Positions 25,566-38,105 of a DNA stretch of 64,000 bases are shown here, one piece after another. The position numbers were made by a program, and so were the translations under genes. The number at the start of each line of letters is the position of its first letter. Position 1 is the first letter of the stretch. The stretch comes from Tetrahymena thermophila SB210 (Eukaryota; Ciliophora; Oligohymenophorea; Hymenostomatida; Tetrahymenidae): assembly GCF_000189635.1 (NCBI RefSeq), contig NW_002476463.1, forward strand, positions 1,116,001 through 1,180,000, written 5' to 3'. A model generated the notes under the pieces. The model was given only the letters and a program-made list of their open reading frames with translations, ran no database searches and was not told where the DNA came from.

Positions 25566-25890
25566 AATATAACAAAAATAATTGCATATTCTTTTTATTT
25601 TATTTAGAATTTCATAAATTTAAAACTTTTTTTTAACTTTTATTTTATTTAAGTTACCTAAGATAAAAATATCAACCTTTTTAAAATAATCAATTAATTT
25701 TAAGTAAAAAAATATGATTGCTTTTAACAATTTACATTAAAATTTGAATTTATTTTTGAAGGACTTTAAGAATATAAGCTTAATAAACAAAATTAGTTTT
25801 CATCCTTCTTTTAGTATAGTTTTGATAAAAATTAACCAAAAGACACTGTAACAAATAGGTCCATTATTAACTATTAATGTTTGTTGTTCC
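25562..25890. repeat. Tandem repeat unit A1 (~327 bp)
   Basis: First of three head-to-tail units. Each begins with CAAATATAACAAAAATAATTG and ends with a TTTGTTGTTCC junction. The right half of the unit matches the leader and first ~35 codons of the gene at 27075 (the TTCTTTTAGT..AGTTTTGATAAAA stretch, then AAGG.ACTGTAACA). The copy lacks the start codon and drifts out of frame, so it looks like a degenerate duplication of that gene's 5' end. Confidence 0.75.
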
Positions 25891-26160
25891 CAAATATAAC
25901 AAAAATAATTGCATATTCTTTTTAGTTTATTTAGAATTTCATAAATTTAAAACTTTTTTTTAAATTTTATTTTATTTAAGTTACCTAAGATAAAAATATC
26001 AACTTTTAAAAAAAAATCAATTTATTTTAAGTAAAAAAAAATGATTACTTTTAACAATTTACATTAAAATTTGAATTTATTTTTGAAGGACTTTAAAAAT
26101 ATAAGCCAAAAGGCACTGTAACAAATAGGTCCATTATTAACTATTAATGTTTGTTGTTCC
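25891..26160. repeat. Tandem repeat unit A2 (270 bp, internally deleted)
   Basis: Nearly identical to A1 but missing about 58 bp just before the GCCAAAAGGCACTG stretch. Its left ~200 bp and its right end match A1 and A3 closely, implying recent duplication. Confidence 0.8.
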
Positions 26161-26475
26161 CAAATATAACAAAAATAATTGCATATTCTTTTTAGTTTAT
26201 TTAGAATTTCATAAATTTAAAACTTTTTTTTAACTTTTATTTTATTTAAGTTGCCTAAGATAAAAATATCAACATTTTTAAAATAATCAATTAATTTTAA
26301 TTATAAAAAAATGATTGCTTTTAACAATTTACATTAAAATTTGAATTTATTCTAAAGCATTCTAAGAAAATAAGCTTAATAAACAATATTAGTTTTCTTC
26401 CTTCTTTTAGTATAGTTTTGATAAAAATTAGCCAAAAGGCAGTGTAACAAACAGGAGCGTTATTAATTGTTATTG
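26161..26475. repeat. Tandem repeat unit A3 (~315 bp)
   Basis: Full-length unit like A1, retaining the stretch deleted from A2. Its last part (AACAGGAGCGTTATTAATTG..) is closer to the true gene at 27075 (AACAGGAGCATTATTAACTG) than A1 and A2 are, tying the repeat family to that gene. Confidence 0.78.
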
Positions 26476-26488
26476 TTTGTTGTAGAAT

Positions 26489-26625
26489 GTGGTATATCAA
26501 GATTATAAATCTTAATAAATAAAATCCTCATAAGTACCAATTTTTTAACTACAAATTTATATGAGGTTAAATCAATTGACTATATATTTATTACATTTTT
26601 CATTTTATATTTGTTCTTTTCTCAA
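26489..26625. repeat. Flank repeat F2
   Basis: Diverged second copy of the 25367-25565 segment, immediately after the A units and upstream of the gene at 27075. Confidence 0.6.
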
Positions 26626-26640
26626 ATATTTAATTATTTG

Positions 26641-26772
26641 ATGAAGAAATATCAATTTATTTTTTTATCAAACATTTAATCTTTTTTTATTGTTATTTTA
26701 CATATAAAATGAATGAAAATAATGTTTAATTCTAAAAATTAAATGTCTGATTAATAATTTTGATTTCTTCAT
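26641..26772. repeat. Imperfect inverted repeat ~132 bp
   Basis: Left arm 26641-26680 and right arm 26738-26772 pair imperfectly (ATGAAGAAAT..ACATTTAAT against ATTAAATGT..ATTTCTTCAT), with an AT-rich centre. It lies between the F2 repeat and the leader of the gene at 27075. MITE-like in shape, but AT-richness makes chance pairing possible. Confidence 0.45.
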
Positions 26773-27074
26773 AAAAAACTATTATTAAATATTTTTTATT
26801 TTTTGTTTGCTTGTTGAGGTTAGAAACCTATTTTGATACCTTTTTTTATTACTTTAAATTTTAAAAATAATATTTATTATTCTACTAAATTTATATATTC
26901 TACTATTGAAATAATTATCTGATATTAGTAATATGATAAAAATATCAACTTTTTAAAATAATGAATTATTGTTAAGTATCAGAATAATTACTGCTTTTAA
27001 CAATTTATATTAAAATTGAATTTATTTTTGAAGCATTTTAAGAATATTAGTTGAATAAATAGAAAGTAAGTAAC

Positions 27075-29241
27075 ATGGGTTTCAAGGATTTAGATTAGTT
27101 TTCTTCCTTCTTTTAGTTTAGTTTTGATAAAAGTTAGCGAAAAGGTACTGTAACAGGAGCATTATTAACTGTTATTGTTTTTTGTATTGTTTTAGGATAT
27201 TTCATTTATTTACTTCTACTATTTTCTGATAATCAAATTGATCCTAAATATGCTTCATAAAGTTTTGTCTAAGATTAAGTTGGTATTAGCCTTTAAGAAA
27301 ATTTAGTTGGATTTAGGTATGAATATGACACCAATCAAAGTTTAGATGATTTGTAGTCAAAGTAAAATTAAACTTATCTTGTTTTTTAAACATACTTCTT
27401 ATTTCAAAACGGAAGCAATAATTAATTGATTGAATTAAATTATACGAAATGTTCTGATCCCTAGCTTTATGGTTTTAACTGCTTCGATTTTTCTTAGATT
27501 TAAGATTAATAATTATTAATAAGCACTCAGGCTAATATTTTTTCTAGTTTATACATATTTGTTCATAGATGCTCTGATACAGATCAATTTAAATAATTTA
27601 TCCCAAACAATTGTGCTAACTAAACTTAAATAGATTAAATAATTAATAATCCTTATGCTAATCTAAGATTCAACTTTTACACTTCATAATTTAACATGAC
27701 TTCTAAAAAGTAGTAAGTAAATTACAGGAGCTAAGTAGTTTTTTTGTAAGGTTCATAATTTTAGCTATATTTATACAATATCTAAAAATAGGTTACTTAA
27801 GTTAAGTAAGGAAGTCTGTTTTAGAGAGAAGATTTTTTTAGCTCACCAATACAATATAATGTAGACCATTAAACTTTTGATGAACAATTTTCTCAAAGAA
27901 CTGGATAAAAATAAATTTTACAAGTTACATTTGAACTGGATGAAATTGTTCAATATATTAAAATTTAATATCCAACATTTCCAGAAATATTAGCTCTCTG
28001 TAATAGTACTTTAACACTATTAATGTGTGTAGGCTTTATAGGCAAAATTATATAAGAGAGTTGATTAAAAGAGATATTTTTATGTTAATTTTATCAAACA
28101 TTTATCTTCGAACTTTTGAAAGTATTTTATAAGCAAATGATATCATTCAAAAAAATTAAGAACCTGTTTTGACTGAGCGAGAGAATTATTATGAACATGA
28201 AGATGACGAAAAAGTTTAAAACAATAAATTCTCTTAGGTGCCTAATTTAGAAACTAAATCAAAAATATCTATTGATGAAAAACAAAATTAATATAGCTTT
28301 CAACTCGAAGATAAGCACAAAAGTATTAATATTGATTTTGATAATTAAAATAGTTTAAATTAATTTAATAAACAGAAATATTTACATATTAGCATGGACA
28401 GTAAATATTTACAAAAACATAAAAGAACAATTAATATCCCATAATTTAATTAGAAAAAGAAAAAAATAAATACAAATAATTCTGTATTAAAGCTAAATAT
28501 GTCTTCATAATAATCTAACACTCTCAAAATTGATTCTTAAAATCAAAGCAAAACAATAAAAGGATAAAATCTTTTAGATATTGATGCAAGTAGTCATTAT
28601 TATCCCAAAAAAAGTTTAGATTTTACAAATAAAATTACAAATCAGGTTTAAAAAACATAAGAGTAGTAAGAAATGAAAAATAAAATTTAGAATCATATTT
28701 AAATCTTAAACTGGCTTTAGGATAAATATCTTTTAAAAAAATTGCAATAAACTCTGTTTAAATCTCAGTAAATAATATTAATTTTTATTTAAATTTTAAT
28801 TATAAATGTTTTATGAATAGGATCTGCAAAAAAGATAAATACCTTATTTCTAAAGGATTAGATCCTTAATCAAAGTAAGAAATAGAAGCGTAAGTTAATA
28901 AAAGCCTTGACATTATGCAGATATATAAAGATATCATATTTTTAAAGAAAGCTGTCATGATTCTTTTAAGTCATGAGCAATTAGCTGCAATCTAACTAGT
29001 TGGATTTTCTTCAAATTTTAACAGTAAAAATTAAATTAATTAAACATTATTTTATTCCTAGTAAACATTTTTAATTAAAAAATATATAGTTTCAAATTTC
29101 AATCACATTTAAAAGTAGTTTACTATTTTTGAATCATAAGAGAAGTAAAAAGAACATATAGAAATATTTTTTAATAAAATAACATCTAAAATGCATCAAG
29201 AAGACATTATTGATTAAAGAATAATTTCTTCTATAATTTGA
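27075..29241 (+). CDS. Two-TM Cys-patterned membrane protein, copy 1 (frameshifted)
   Basis: First of three tandem paralogues (27075, 30435, 33305). Exons 27075-28767, 28821-29033 and 29090-29241; both introns match those of the other two copies. N-terminal 'LDQFSSFFQF' leads into a TM helix (about residues 36-58). A ~270-residue outer domain has spaced cysteines ('KCSD..FNCFDF', 'RCSD', 'NNCANQTQID'). A second hydrophobic segment ('TLTLLMCVGFIGK') precedes an Asn/Gln/Lys-rich tail and a conserved C-terminal helix block ('LSHEQLAAIQLVGF'). Relative to its sisters one base is missing between about 28044 and 28060: frame 1 meets TGA at 28062, but the next frame stays open and homologous to the end. 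It may be a young pseudogene or a sequence error. Function unknown. Confidence 0.72.
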
Positions 29242-29662
29242 AATAATTGTAAAATTTATTTTTTTATTTTTAACAATATATGAAAAAAAAATATTATTTC
29301 AAATAATAAAAAATATTTACAACAAATTTTGAATTAATATTCAGAAAATTAATTTAGCTTTTAAAGTTTTTTTAATATAAATAAATATGACAATTTTATG
29401 AGAAAAAATAATCTCCTAAAGAAAGCATATTAATTATACTTTTCAATCTTAAAAATATTTTAAGTAATGTTTTAGTTTTATGTGAAATTTTTTTTTGGTT
29501 GCCTAATGAATCATATTAAATACTAGATAATTAATTCAATTAGTTTTAATTTATAAATCTAAAAGTATTTTATATCTCAAAAATATAAAAATATATATTA
29601 AATCTAAGCGAGAAAAAACCAATTACCACAGACTGTGTTAAATTTTAAAAAAATAAGATTTA
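29242..29662. other. AT-rich intergenic region
   Basis: Nothing recognised apart from a slightly GC-richer patch just before 29663. Confidence 0.5.
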
Positions 29663-30028
29663 ATGGCTGGGCTTGTTAAAATTGTGCACGTTTTAAGTCT
29701 AGTAGATGCTAGAGCATTTATACCATCCATATTCATATGCTTAGTCAAAATTAATCATTTAATAAAAAAATAACGATACTATTCAAAAGTTCAGTTCTAT
29801 GTTGGAAGAAGTAAAAAAATGGCAAATTAAAAAGATATTTTTTTGCTTATTTATTAAAAACATAAAAAATATTTGAATGAGTCTTTAAAAAAAGTTGTTA
29901 ATGATTTTTTCAATTCATTGAGAGTAATAAGCAAACATCTGCTCAATAAACCATTATTTATCTTATCTTTAAATTCAATAATTATTTATTTTTTGATTAA
30001 ACTAGAATTAAATTTAATTTTGAGTTGA
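29663..30028 (+). CDS. Possible small ORF, 121 codons
   Basis: Open from ATG to TGA using the ciliate code. The first ~25 codons are clearly richer in GC than the surroundings and encode a hydrophobic stretch (MAGLVKIVHVLSLVDARAF). The rest is Lys/Asn/Ile-rich and could be intronic or chance. No family recognised. An RNA gene overlapping the GC-richer patch is an alternative. Confidence 0.25.
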
Positions 30029-30434
30029 TTGTATTAAATTTTTCTTTTTTTCACACTAATTTATTTAATTTGAAAAAGATTGATTAAAACCACCTTTGAA
30101 ATCATACTTAGTTGATGATAAGATTTATATTTTGAATATGATATTAAAAATATAACAGGTTATAAATAAGAAGGGTGGTTTTATGGTTTTAGTATAATAG
30201 GATGCAAGTAGTATAAAATTAGTGGTAGTAGTGCTTTAATTTTTATTTTATAATTGATTATTTTCTAATTAAAATATTATAAAATGAAAATAACATTTAG
30301 CATTTAGAATTAGTCTAAATTTTATGTTATTTACTTTGTAATTAATTATAGAAAAGAAAATTAGCACAAATTGAAAATTAGTAGAATTATTGTTATTAAA
30401 CCAGAATACATTTTTATTTAAAAAGAAAAGAAAA

Positions 30435-32694
30435 ATGAATTTTTCAAAATTAGATATATTTTCAACTTAGTTTAACTTTAATTTAGGAAATTTGAACTCA
30501 AGAAAAGGAACATTTATAGGTACTTTGCTAACTCTCTTTATTGTTATAACTGCTTTGACATATTTAATATACATTCTTCAATAATATTTTAATAATTTGA
30601 TCGAACCTAATTTTCGATCTTAAAATGTCATATCTTCCTAATTAGTTGATATTGGATTAACTAATGATATTTTAGGATTCAGATTTGAGTATGATTTAAA
30701 TAAAAGCATAGACCCTTTGCAGGTTAAGCAAAATTTGACCTATATCGTCTATATGGCAGTGTTTGAGATTTATGATGGTAATAGATAGTAATTTATCTAG
30801 CTAGATATAAAAAAATGTGAAAATGAACAGTTAAATGAATTTAATTGCGTAGATTTTTCTCAATTATAAAATAATGTATTATTTAGCAATTATTAATCAA
30901 ATGCCTACTCTTCAATTTAAATTTATATGTATGGCTGTTAAGATCTAGATAATATAAAAACAACTATCCCAAATAATTGTGCAAGCTAAGACTAAATTGA
31001 CTAAATTATAAATGGCTATTATGCAGGATAAAGAATTATGCTTCTAACTTCTTAATATGATGTATCTTCTAAGAGTATTATGGCAAATTACAGGAGCATA
31101 TTTGTGTACTCTATTGCAAACTAGTATGTTTTAACTACTGTTAAAGTATAAAAGCAGATATCAAAAATAAAGTAGGGCTTTCTATTATAATCAGAGGAAA
31201 TATTTTCTTCACCAATATAGTATGGAATTTACAATTAAAATTTTGATAAGTAGTATTGTATTTAAACTAGTGGTTTAGGACCTTATAATTAATTTAACAT
31301 TGTAATGGATGAGGTATAGTAGTAGATAAAAATACAATATTAAACAATACCTTAAGTTCTAGCTATGGTCAATAGCACTTTTACACTCTTAATGTTTTTA
31401 GGAGTTATTGGAAGGTATTTAGCAAAAAAATCTATTATGTAGGACTTGTTTATGCTTTTTTTAAGGAATATGTACTAAGATTCTTATTCTCAAATTCTAA
31501 AATTTAATAGTTACTTTTAAAGCAACTAAGATTTTGAATTTTATTTAAATTTCATGGAAACCAAGAGTAAGTTTATAGAGGAAAAAGAAGAATCTTAATC
31601 AATAGTTGTGCCATCTTTGATGTTAAAAACCAAATAAAAGCTAGATTAAAAAAAATAAAGTCTAATAAATTATGAAAATATCTATTCTTCATAAATAGGC
31701 GACTAAGATAAAACCATGAATTATAACTCATCTTTTAAATTTTTATCTAAATTATGCACTGTTTCTCATGATTAAAAAGAATATTCATTGGATGATAGAC
31801 AAGTTAATATTTTTAATTCTTTTAAGTAATAAATTAAAGATTGCTCATCGAAAATTGATTAAAGTGTATCAAGTGAAAGCTCTCCAAATTAAATGATTAA
31901 AAGATAAATAAAAACACCAGTTACTAATAAAAGTTAATAGAAACAAAGATTTTCTTTCAAAAGCGTACGTCAATTTGAAAGTCCAGTAATAGAATAATCA
32001 AATAAATTAAGTAATATCGATTTAAATAAATCCGTTTTTGAGTACTACAGCTAAAAGCTAAAAACTATCTACAATTCTTCAATTTCGTTAAAAATTCAAA
32101 AAATGATTTTCAAAACAAGGTAAAATTATTTTTTTATTTTAAAAAATTTTTAAAAATCAAAAAAACAATATTTTGCTTTTTAAATTGAATAGATTTTGTA
32201 GAAGAAAAAAGGAATTAAATAAAATAGGATTAAGCCATCAAATGTACAAAACAATAGAGGATGAAGTTAATAAAAATATTGATATTTTTTAGGTATACAA
32301 AGATATCTTATTTTTGAAAAAAGCAATTCTAATTTTATTGACTAAAGATTAATTAGCTGCTTTACAACTTGTTGGATGCTCTTCGATCTATTTGAATTTA
32401 AAAGATAGTAAATTGGAATAGATTTTAACTTAATTTGGTAATTTATTAGTTCTCTATTCATGAAATAAATAAAAATTTTATTAATTATTTATTTGTTTGT
32501 TTGTTTTAAAGGTGAAAACAGAAAGCTCAATTATTTTGAGTAGTAGATGTCAATTCTATAATCACAGGAATTATAATCAAGATACATCAAAAAATTCATT
32601 GCAAAGTTTCATTACAAATAAGGTTTTGAAGAGATAGATAAAAGGATTTTATCTTCTATTTCTAAATGTAACAATGTTGATTGAGAATATATAT
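30435..32694 (+). CDS. Two-TM Cys-patterned membrane protein, copy 2
   Basis: Exons 30435-32119, 32193-32437 and 32512-32694, all in frame. N-terminal 'KLDIFSTQFNFNLG' is followed by a KGTFIGT turn and TM1 ('LLTLFIVITALTYLIYIL'). The outer domain carries a Cys pattern (KC..FNCVDF, YGCQDLD, NNCASQDQID) and several Asn-X-Ser/Thr sites. TM2 ('TFTLLMFLGVIGRYLA') leads to a long Ser/Lys/Gln-rich cytoplasmic tail. The last third holds the superfamily block 'NIDIFQVYKDILFLKKAI' / 'LLTKDQLAALQLVGC', ending in a helical stretch (SRYIKKFIAKFHYK). Closest to copy 3 (33305); the intron positions are identical. Likely a surface or vesicle membrane protein by topology; role unknown. Ciliate-specific as far as I can tell. 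Confidence 0.82.
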
Positions 32695-33304
32695 TATTTT
32701 ATGCTCGTAAATTAAATATTTAGTTATAATTTACAAATAACTAAAAATGAATAGATTTTATTTTGTTGGTTTAGTTATTTTTGAGTTTTATTTTTTAATA
32801 TCAAATGTTTTGTATGTAAACCCTTAAAAGCATTTTCTTTTGGTTTTTGGAGATAGTTATTGAAAAATTAATAATTAAAATAGTCAAATAACTGGACATA
32901 ATTTAATGAGTAGTAATTTAAGTATATAAAGTAGAATGTTTTTTTTAATTTTATTTTGCCAAAAATACACTGATATTATTTATTTTCTTATTAAGATTTC
33001 TTAAATTTATATTACTGATTAAATTTATCATAAACTCGAGATGTAAGATTAACAAAAATAAATTTCTTTTTTTAGCTATTTAAAATAGTTACATACTTTT
33101 TATAGTTGCTGTGTAATTGAAATTCTAGGCAAAAAAAGTAGCTACTCATTTAATTAAAAAATAGTAGAAAAAATAATTTACAATTATCAAAAATAAGAAC
33201 AAGAAAAATAAAAAGAAATAGAAGAAAATTGTATAAGTAGAATTATTGTATAAAGCTAGCATATTATCAAGTAAAAGTCAAGTTAAAATTTTTAAATAGT
33301 AAAG
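32695..33304. other. AT-rich spacer between copies 2 and 3
   Basis: No gene seen. Presumably 3' and 5' untranslated and promoter sequence of the neighbours. Confidence 0.5.
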
Positions 33305-35622
33305 ATGAATTTTGCAAAGCTAGATATGTTTTCAACTGAGTTTACCTTTAATTTAGGTAATCTAAACTCTAAGAAAGGAACATTTTTAGGTACTTTACTT
33401 ACTATTTTTGTAGTTTTTACTGCTTTAACATATTTGACATATATTCTTCAATAATATTTTCATAATTTGATTGATCCAAATTACAGATCTTAAAATGTAA
33501 TATCTTCTTAGTTAATTGATGTGGAGTTAAATAATGATTTTTTAGGATTCAGATTTGAATACGATTTAAATAAAGGCATTGAATCTTTGTAGAAATAAAA
33601 AAATTTGACTTATGTTGTATACATTGCTTAATTTTAGATTAGTAATGGTGTTAACTAGCAAACTATATAACTTGATATAATAGAATGTTAAAATGAATCA
33701 TTGTAAGGATTTAATTGTGTTGATTTTTCAAAGTTATAGAATAGCACGCTCTTTAATTATAAATAATAAAGCCAATACTCTTCAATCTAAATTTATATTT
33801 ATGGATGCTTAGATTTAGATGATGTAAAAACTACTATTCCTGATAATTGTGCACCCTAAGTCGAAATAGATTAAATAATAAATGGGTATTATGCAGGGTA
33901 AAGATTAATGTTATCTTCTTCTCTCTATGATGTAACTTCAAAAAAATTTTTGATAAGCTACAGAAATATATTTGTATATGCTATAGGAAATTAATATGTT
34001 TACACTACAGTCGAAACTTAAAAGTAGAGTACTACTATAAAGTAAGGTTTGTTTATATAATCTGAATAAACATTTTCATCACCAATTTAATATGGGATTA
34101 ACAACTAAAATTTTGATAAATAGTACAGCATCCAAACATGTGGTATTGGACCTTACAATTAGTTTAATATTGTAATTGATGAGATAGTATAGTAGATCAA
34201 AATCGAATATTAAACAATACCTTAAGTCTTAGCTATGGTTAATAGTACATTTACTCTTTTAATGTTTTTAGGGGTTATTGGAAGATATTTAGCTAAAAGG
34301 TCTATAATGTAAGATTTATTTATGCTTTTTTTAAGGAATATGTATTAAGACTCCTATTCTTAGCTGCTAAAGTTAAATAGCTTCTTTTAATCCAATTAAG
34401 AATTTGAATTCAATTTAGACTTAATGCAAAAAAAGAATAAGTTTGTAGAAGAAAAAGATGAATCTTAGTCAATAAATTTTCCATCTTTAACATTAAAAAC
34501 AAAATAAAACTTAGATATAAAAAGATTGACTTCTATCAATTATGAAAATATTAATTCTTCTTAAATAGGCGATTCGGATAAGATAATTAATTAAAACTAA
34601 TCACTTAAATTTTTTTCTAAAATGTCATCTGTTACTTATGAATAAAAAGAAAACATGCTAGAAGATAGGTAAGCTAACATATCTAGTTTTTATAAGCAAT
34701 CAACAAAAGATAATTAATAGAAAATTGATTAAAGTATTTGTAGTGATTGCTCTCCAAACTAAATGCTGAACAAATAAATAAAGAGAGTAGTTACCAATTA
34801 ATTAAGACTTAAAAAAACATCTTCTATTAAAAATATTTCTCAAACAACAGACAATCCATTATATAATTAAGCAAATAAATAAAATAATAACGATTAAAAT
34901 AAATCTGTTTTCGATTACTATAGTGAAAAATTAAAAGCGATCTACAACTTTTCAATATCTTAAAAAATGCAAAATATAATATTTAAAACAAGGTAAGATT
35001 AAATTTAATTAATAAATAAATAAATTGAACCAACCATAATATTAAACAAAAATAATTTTAATTGAATAAGTTATTCTAACTTTTATCAGAATTATTTTAA
35101 AATTTAATATTTAATTACTTTCAATAAATAAATATATTAATAAGGTTCTGTAAAAGGAAAAAAGATTTAAGCAGATTAGGATTAAGCCATTAAATGAAAA
35201 AAACGATTTCAGAAGAAGTTAATAAAAACATAGATATTTTTTAAGTTTACAAAGATATCTTATTCCTTAAAAAGGCTGTGCTTATATTGTTGACTAAAGA
35301 ATAATTGGCTGCACTTTAGCTTGTAGGATGCTCAACAATTTATTTAAACTAAAAGGATAATAGTTAATAAGAATAGACTCAAACTTAATTTGGTAATATT
35401 TTTAAAGTAAATTAATTTTAAAAAATAAAAATAAATTTGATAAATTCAGGCGAAAGCAGAAAGCTGAATTATTTTGAACAGTAAATGTAGATTTTGCAGT
35501 CACAAGAATTGTAATCAAGATACATCAAAAAATTTATTGCTAAGTTTCATTATAAATAAGATTTTGATTTAACAGATGAAAGAATACTGTCATCAATTTC
35601 TAAGTGTAATGATATTGAGTGA
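33305..35622 (+). CDS. Two-TM Cys-patterned membrane protein, copy 3
   Basis: Exons 33305-34992, 35155-35392 and 35450-35622, in frame. Strongly similar to copy 2 along its whole length: 'KLDMFSTEFTFNLG', TM1, Cys pattern (IEC..FNCVDF, YGCLDLD, DNCAPQVEID), TM2 'TLLMFLGVIGRYLA', the 'DLFMLFLRNMYQDSYSQ' motif after TM2, a Ser/Gln-rich tail and the 'LLTKEQLAALQLVGC' block. The first intron is longer (162 nt) than in copy 2 (73 nt), while splice phases are the same. The tandem arrangement and similarity point to recent duplication of copy 2/3, with copy 1 the older sister. Confidence 0.82.
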
Positions 35623-36023
35623 AAGATTGTTTAATATTTTCATCTATGTACATATTTATTTTTTATAAAACTATGCAAATCACCATATTTAATAAAAATA
35701 AATTTCATTTTTTTACATTAATATTCAATGGTAAAAATGTAATTCAGAATATTAATGAATTTTCTTATTTTAATTACTTAATTTGTAAATTCTGGGTAAA
35801 ATTGATTGGAATGGGTATTTTTTTATGATTAAAAGCCATAGATTTTAGGCAACAACAAAATTTGTAAATTAGCTTGTTGGGATATTTGTGATATTTTTTT
35901 GACGAGTTTTTTAATTGAAAAACGAATGATTAATTTAATTTTACTTTACTTTGATTAATAAAGGAAACTTTGAAATTAATATTATTAAAAGATAAATTAA
36001 ACAAAAAAAGGGAATAAGAAAAT
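35623..36023. other. AT-rich intergenic region
   Basis: A chance 69-codon ORF (Phe/Ile/Asn-biased) overlaps the end of the previous gene. Nothing else seen. Confidence 0.55.
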
Positions 36024-38105
36024 ATGAGCTAAGTTAGTAGTCTACCTCAATCAAATTCACATTAAAAAAGAGTTTATAATATCTAGATTGGTAATAAATT
36101 GCCTAATGCAACACATGTGATGAGAAACCCTAAGTCACTTGATAAGCTACTTTATCAACCAATGCCAAATATTCACAATTTGTAAGATTTAATTAATGAA
36201 GGACTTAAAAACTTTGGATAAAGGGAGTTTATTGGAAATAAAAATTTGTAGACAGGCATGTATGAATATGAAACGTATGAAAACATATATAAGAAAGCTA
36301 GAGCTTTAGGTTCCTCTTTGTAGAATTTAAATCTTTTGAAGGTATCTCGAGAATAAAAAACTTTCAGAGTTTACTCCAATTTAAATTAGGATTTTGATGG
36401 TACAATTAAAATGGTAGGTATTTACTGTAAAAATAGACCTGAGTGGACCATATCAGATATGGCAAATGCGCTCTATGGATACACAATGGTTCCAATCTAT
36501 GATACTTTAGGACCTGATTCTGTTAGTTATGTATTAGGACACTCTTTAATCACTACTTGCATTTGCTCAGCTCAATCAATAGAAATTTTATCAAAAACAA
36601 AATAACTTTTTGATTTGAAGAATATAATATCTTTAGAGGATAATTACAGTAAGGAGTCTAATCAAATTTTAACATAAAGAGGCATTAAAATAATTTCTTT
36701 CAGTGATATAATTGCATTAGGAATTAAAAATGGTGTTCCTCTACCTAAGAATATACCTACAGATACTATATTTACATTCAGCTACACTTCTGGTACTACT
36801 GGAAATCCAAAAGGAGCAATGCTAACTCACAGAAATTTGCTTTCTGTAGTTTAGAGTAAGCAAAATGGTGACCATTAATTTAATGAAGCAGACACCCACT
36901 TAAGCTACTTGCCATTACCTCATATATTCGAGAGATTTGTCCATGTTACCTGCTGGTTAAGTGGAACCAAAATTGCTTATTATAGTGGAAATATTCTTAA
37001 ATTAAGAGAAGATTTTGCTGCAGCAAAACCTACTGCTGCTATATTTGTACCAAGATTGCTAAACAAAATATATGAAGATTTAAATAATTTTATTAACAAT
37101 CAACCCCAACCTCAAAAAGAGTACATTCAAAAAGCGATAAATGAAAAGTTAAAAAATTTGTACTCAGAATAAAATCCTACAGTTTTTCATCCAATATATG
37201 ACGAGAAAATTTTCAAAAAGTTTAATGAAATGTTTGGAGGAAAAATTAAGCAAATCGGAAGTGGTTCTGCTCCACTTTCTTAAAAAGTTATTGACTTTTT
37301 TAAAGTTATTTTTAGTGCTAACTTTAACTAAGGCTATGGTTAAACAGAAGGAACAGGTTTAGAAACAAACTAAGTACATGGAGATAATGTTGAAAATAAT
37401 GTTGGAGGTATTGTTACAGGTATTGAGCTAAAATTAGAAGATGTTCCTGATATGGGGTATCTTTCTACAGACAAGGATGAGTTTGGAAATCATATGCCAA
37501 GAGGAGAAATATGTGTAAGAGGTCATAGTGTATTTGCAGGATATTATAAAGATGAGGAAAAAACAATAGAGGCTATTGATTCTGAAGGCTGGCTTCACTC
37601 AGGTGATATTGGTATTATTTTACCTAATGGAGCTTTGCGAATAATAGACAGAAAAAAAAACATTATGAAGTTGCAATAAGGAGAATACATTTCACCTGAA
37701 AAAGTAGAAAACATCTACATAAGATCAAGAGGAGTATCAGAAGCTTACATTCATGGAGATTCAATGTAATCATATTGTGTTGGAATAATAGTACCTAACC
37801 CTGATGAAATAGTTAAAATTGCAAAGGAACTTAATATTTCTGAAACCTCAATAGAAGCTTTATGCAAAAATAAATTAATAAACGATGCTTATCTAAAAAT
37901 TATCTAAGAATTTGGAAAGAGAGAAGGTTTATTGTCTTTCGAGTAAGCCCATAAAATTTACTTAGAGCCAGTTTCACTAGCTTTTAAAGGATGTCTAACT
38001 TAAAGCTTTAAGCTTTAAAGACATATAGCAAAATAGGTATTTAAGTAGATCTTTGACTAAATGTACAGTACTCCTTTACCTCCAAAATTATAATCTCGTT
38101 TGTGA
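36024..38105 (+). CDS. Long-chain acyl-CoA synthetase, paralogue 1 (PTS1 SRL)
   Basis: Intronless ORF of 693 aa, normal length for an ACSL. Adenylate-forming (AMP-binding) motifs are in order: P-loop '[11 protein letters not shown]' at residues 254-264, '[13 protein letters not shown]' near 295, 'GYGQTEGTG' at 437-445, 'GWLHSGDIG' at 522-530 and '[22 protein letters not shown]' signature elements near 540-560. The enzyme activates fatty acids to acyl-CoA with ATP for beta-oxidation or lipid synthesis. There is no signal peptide. The last three residues are Ser-Arg-Leu, a canonical type 1 peroxisomal targeting signal, suggesting peroxisomal fatty-acid activation. Tandem paralogue at 39650. TAA/TAG are read as Gln throughout; the stop is TGA. 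Confidence 0.93.
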
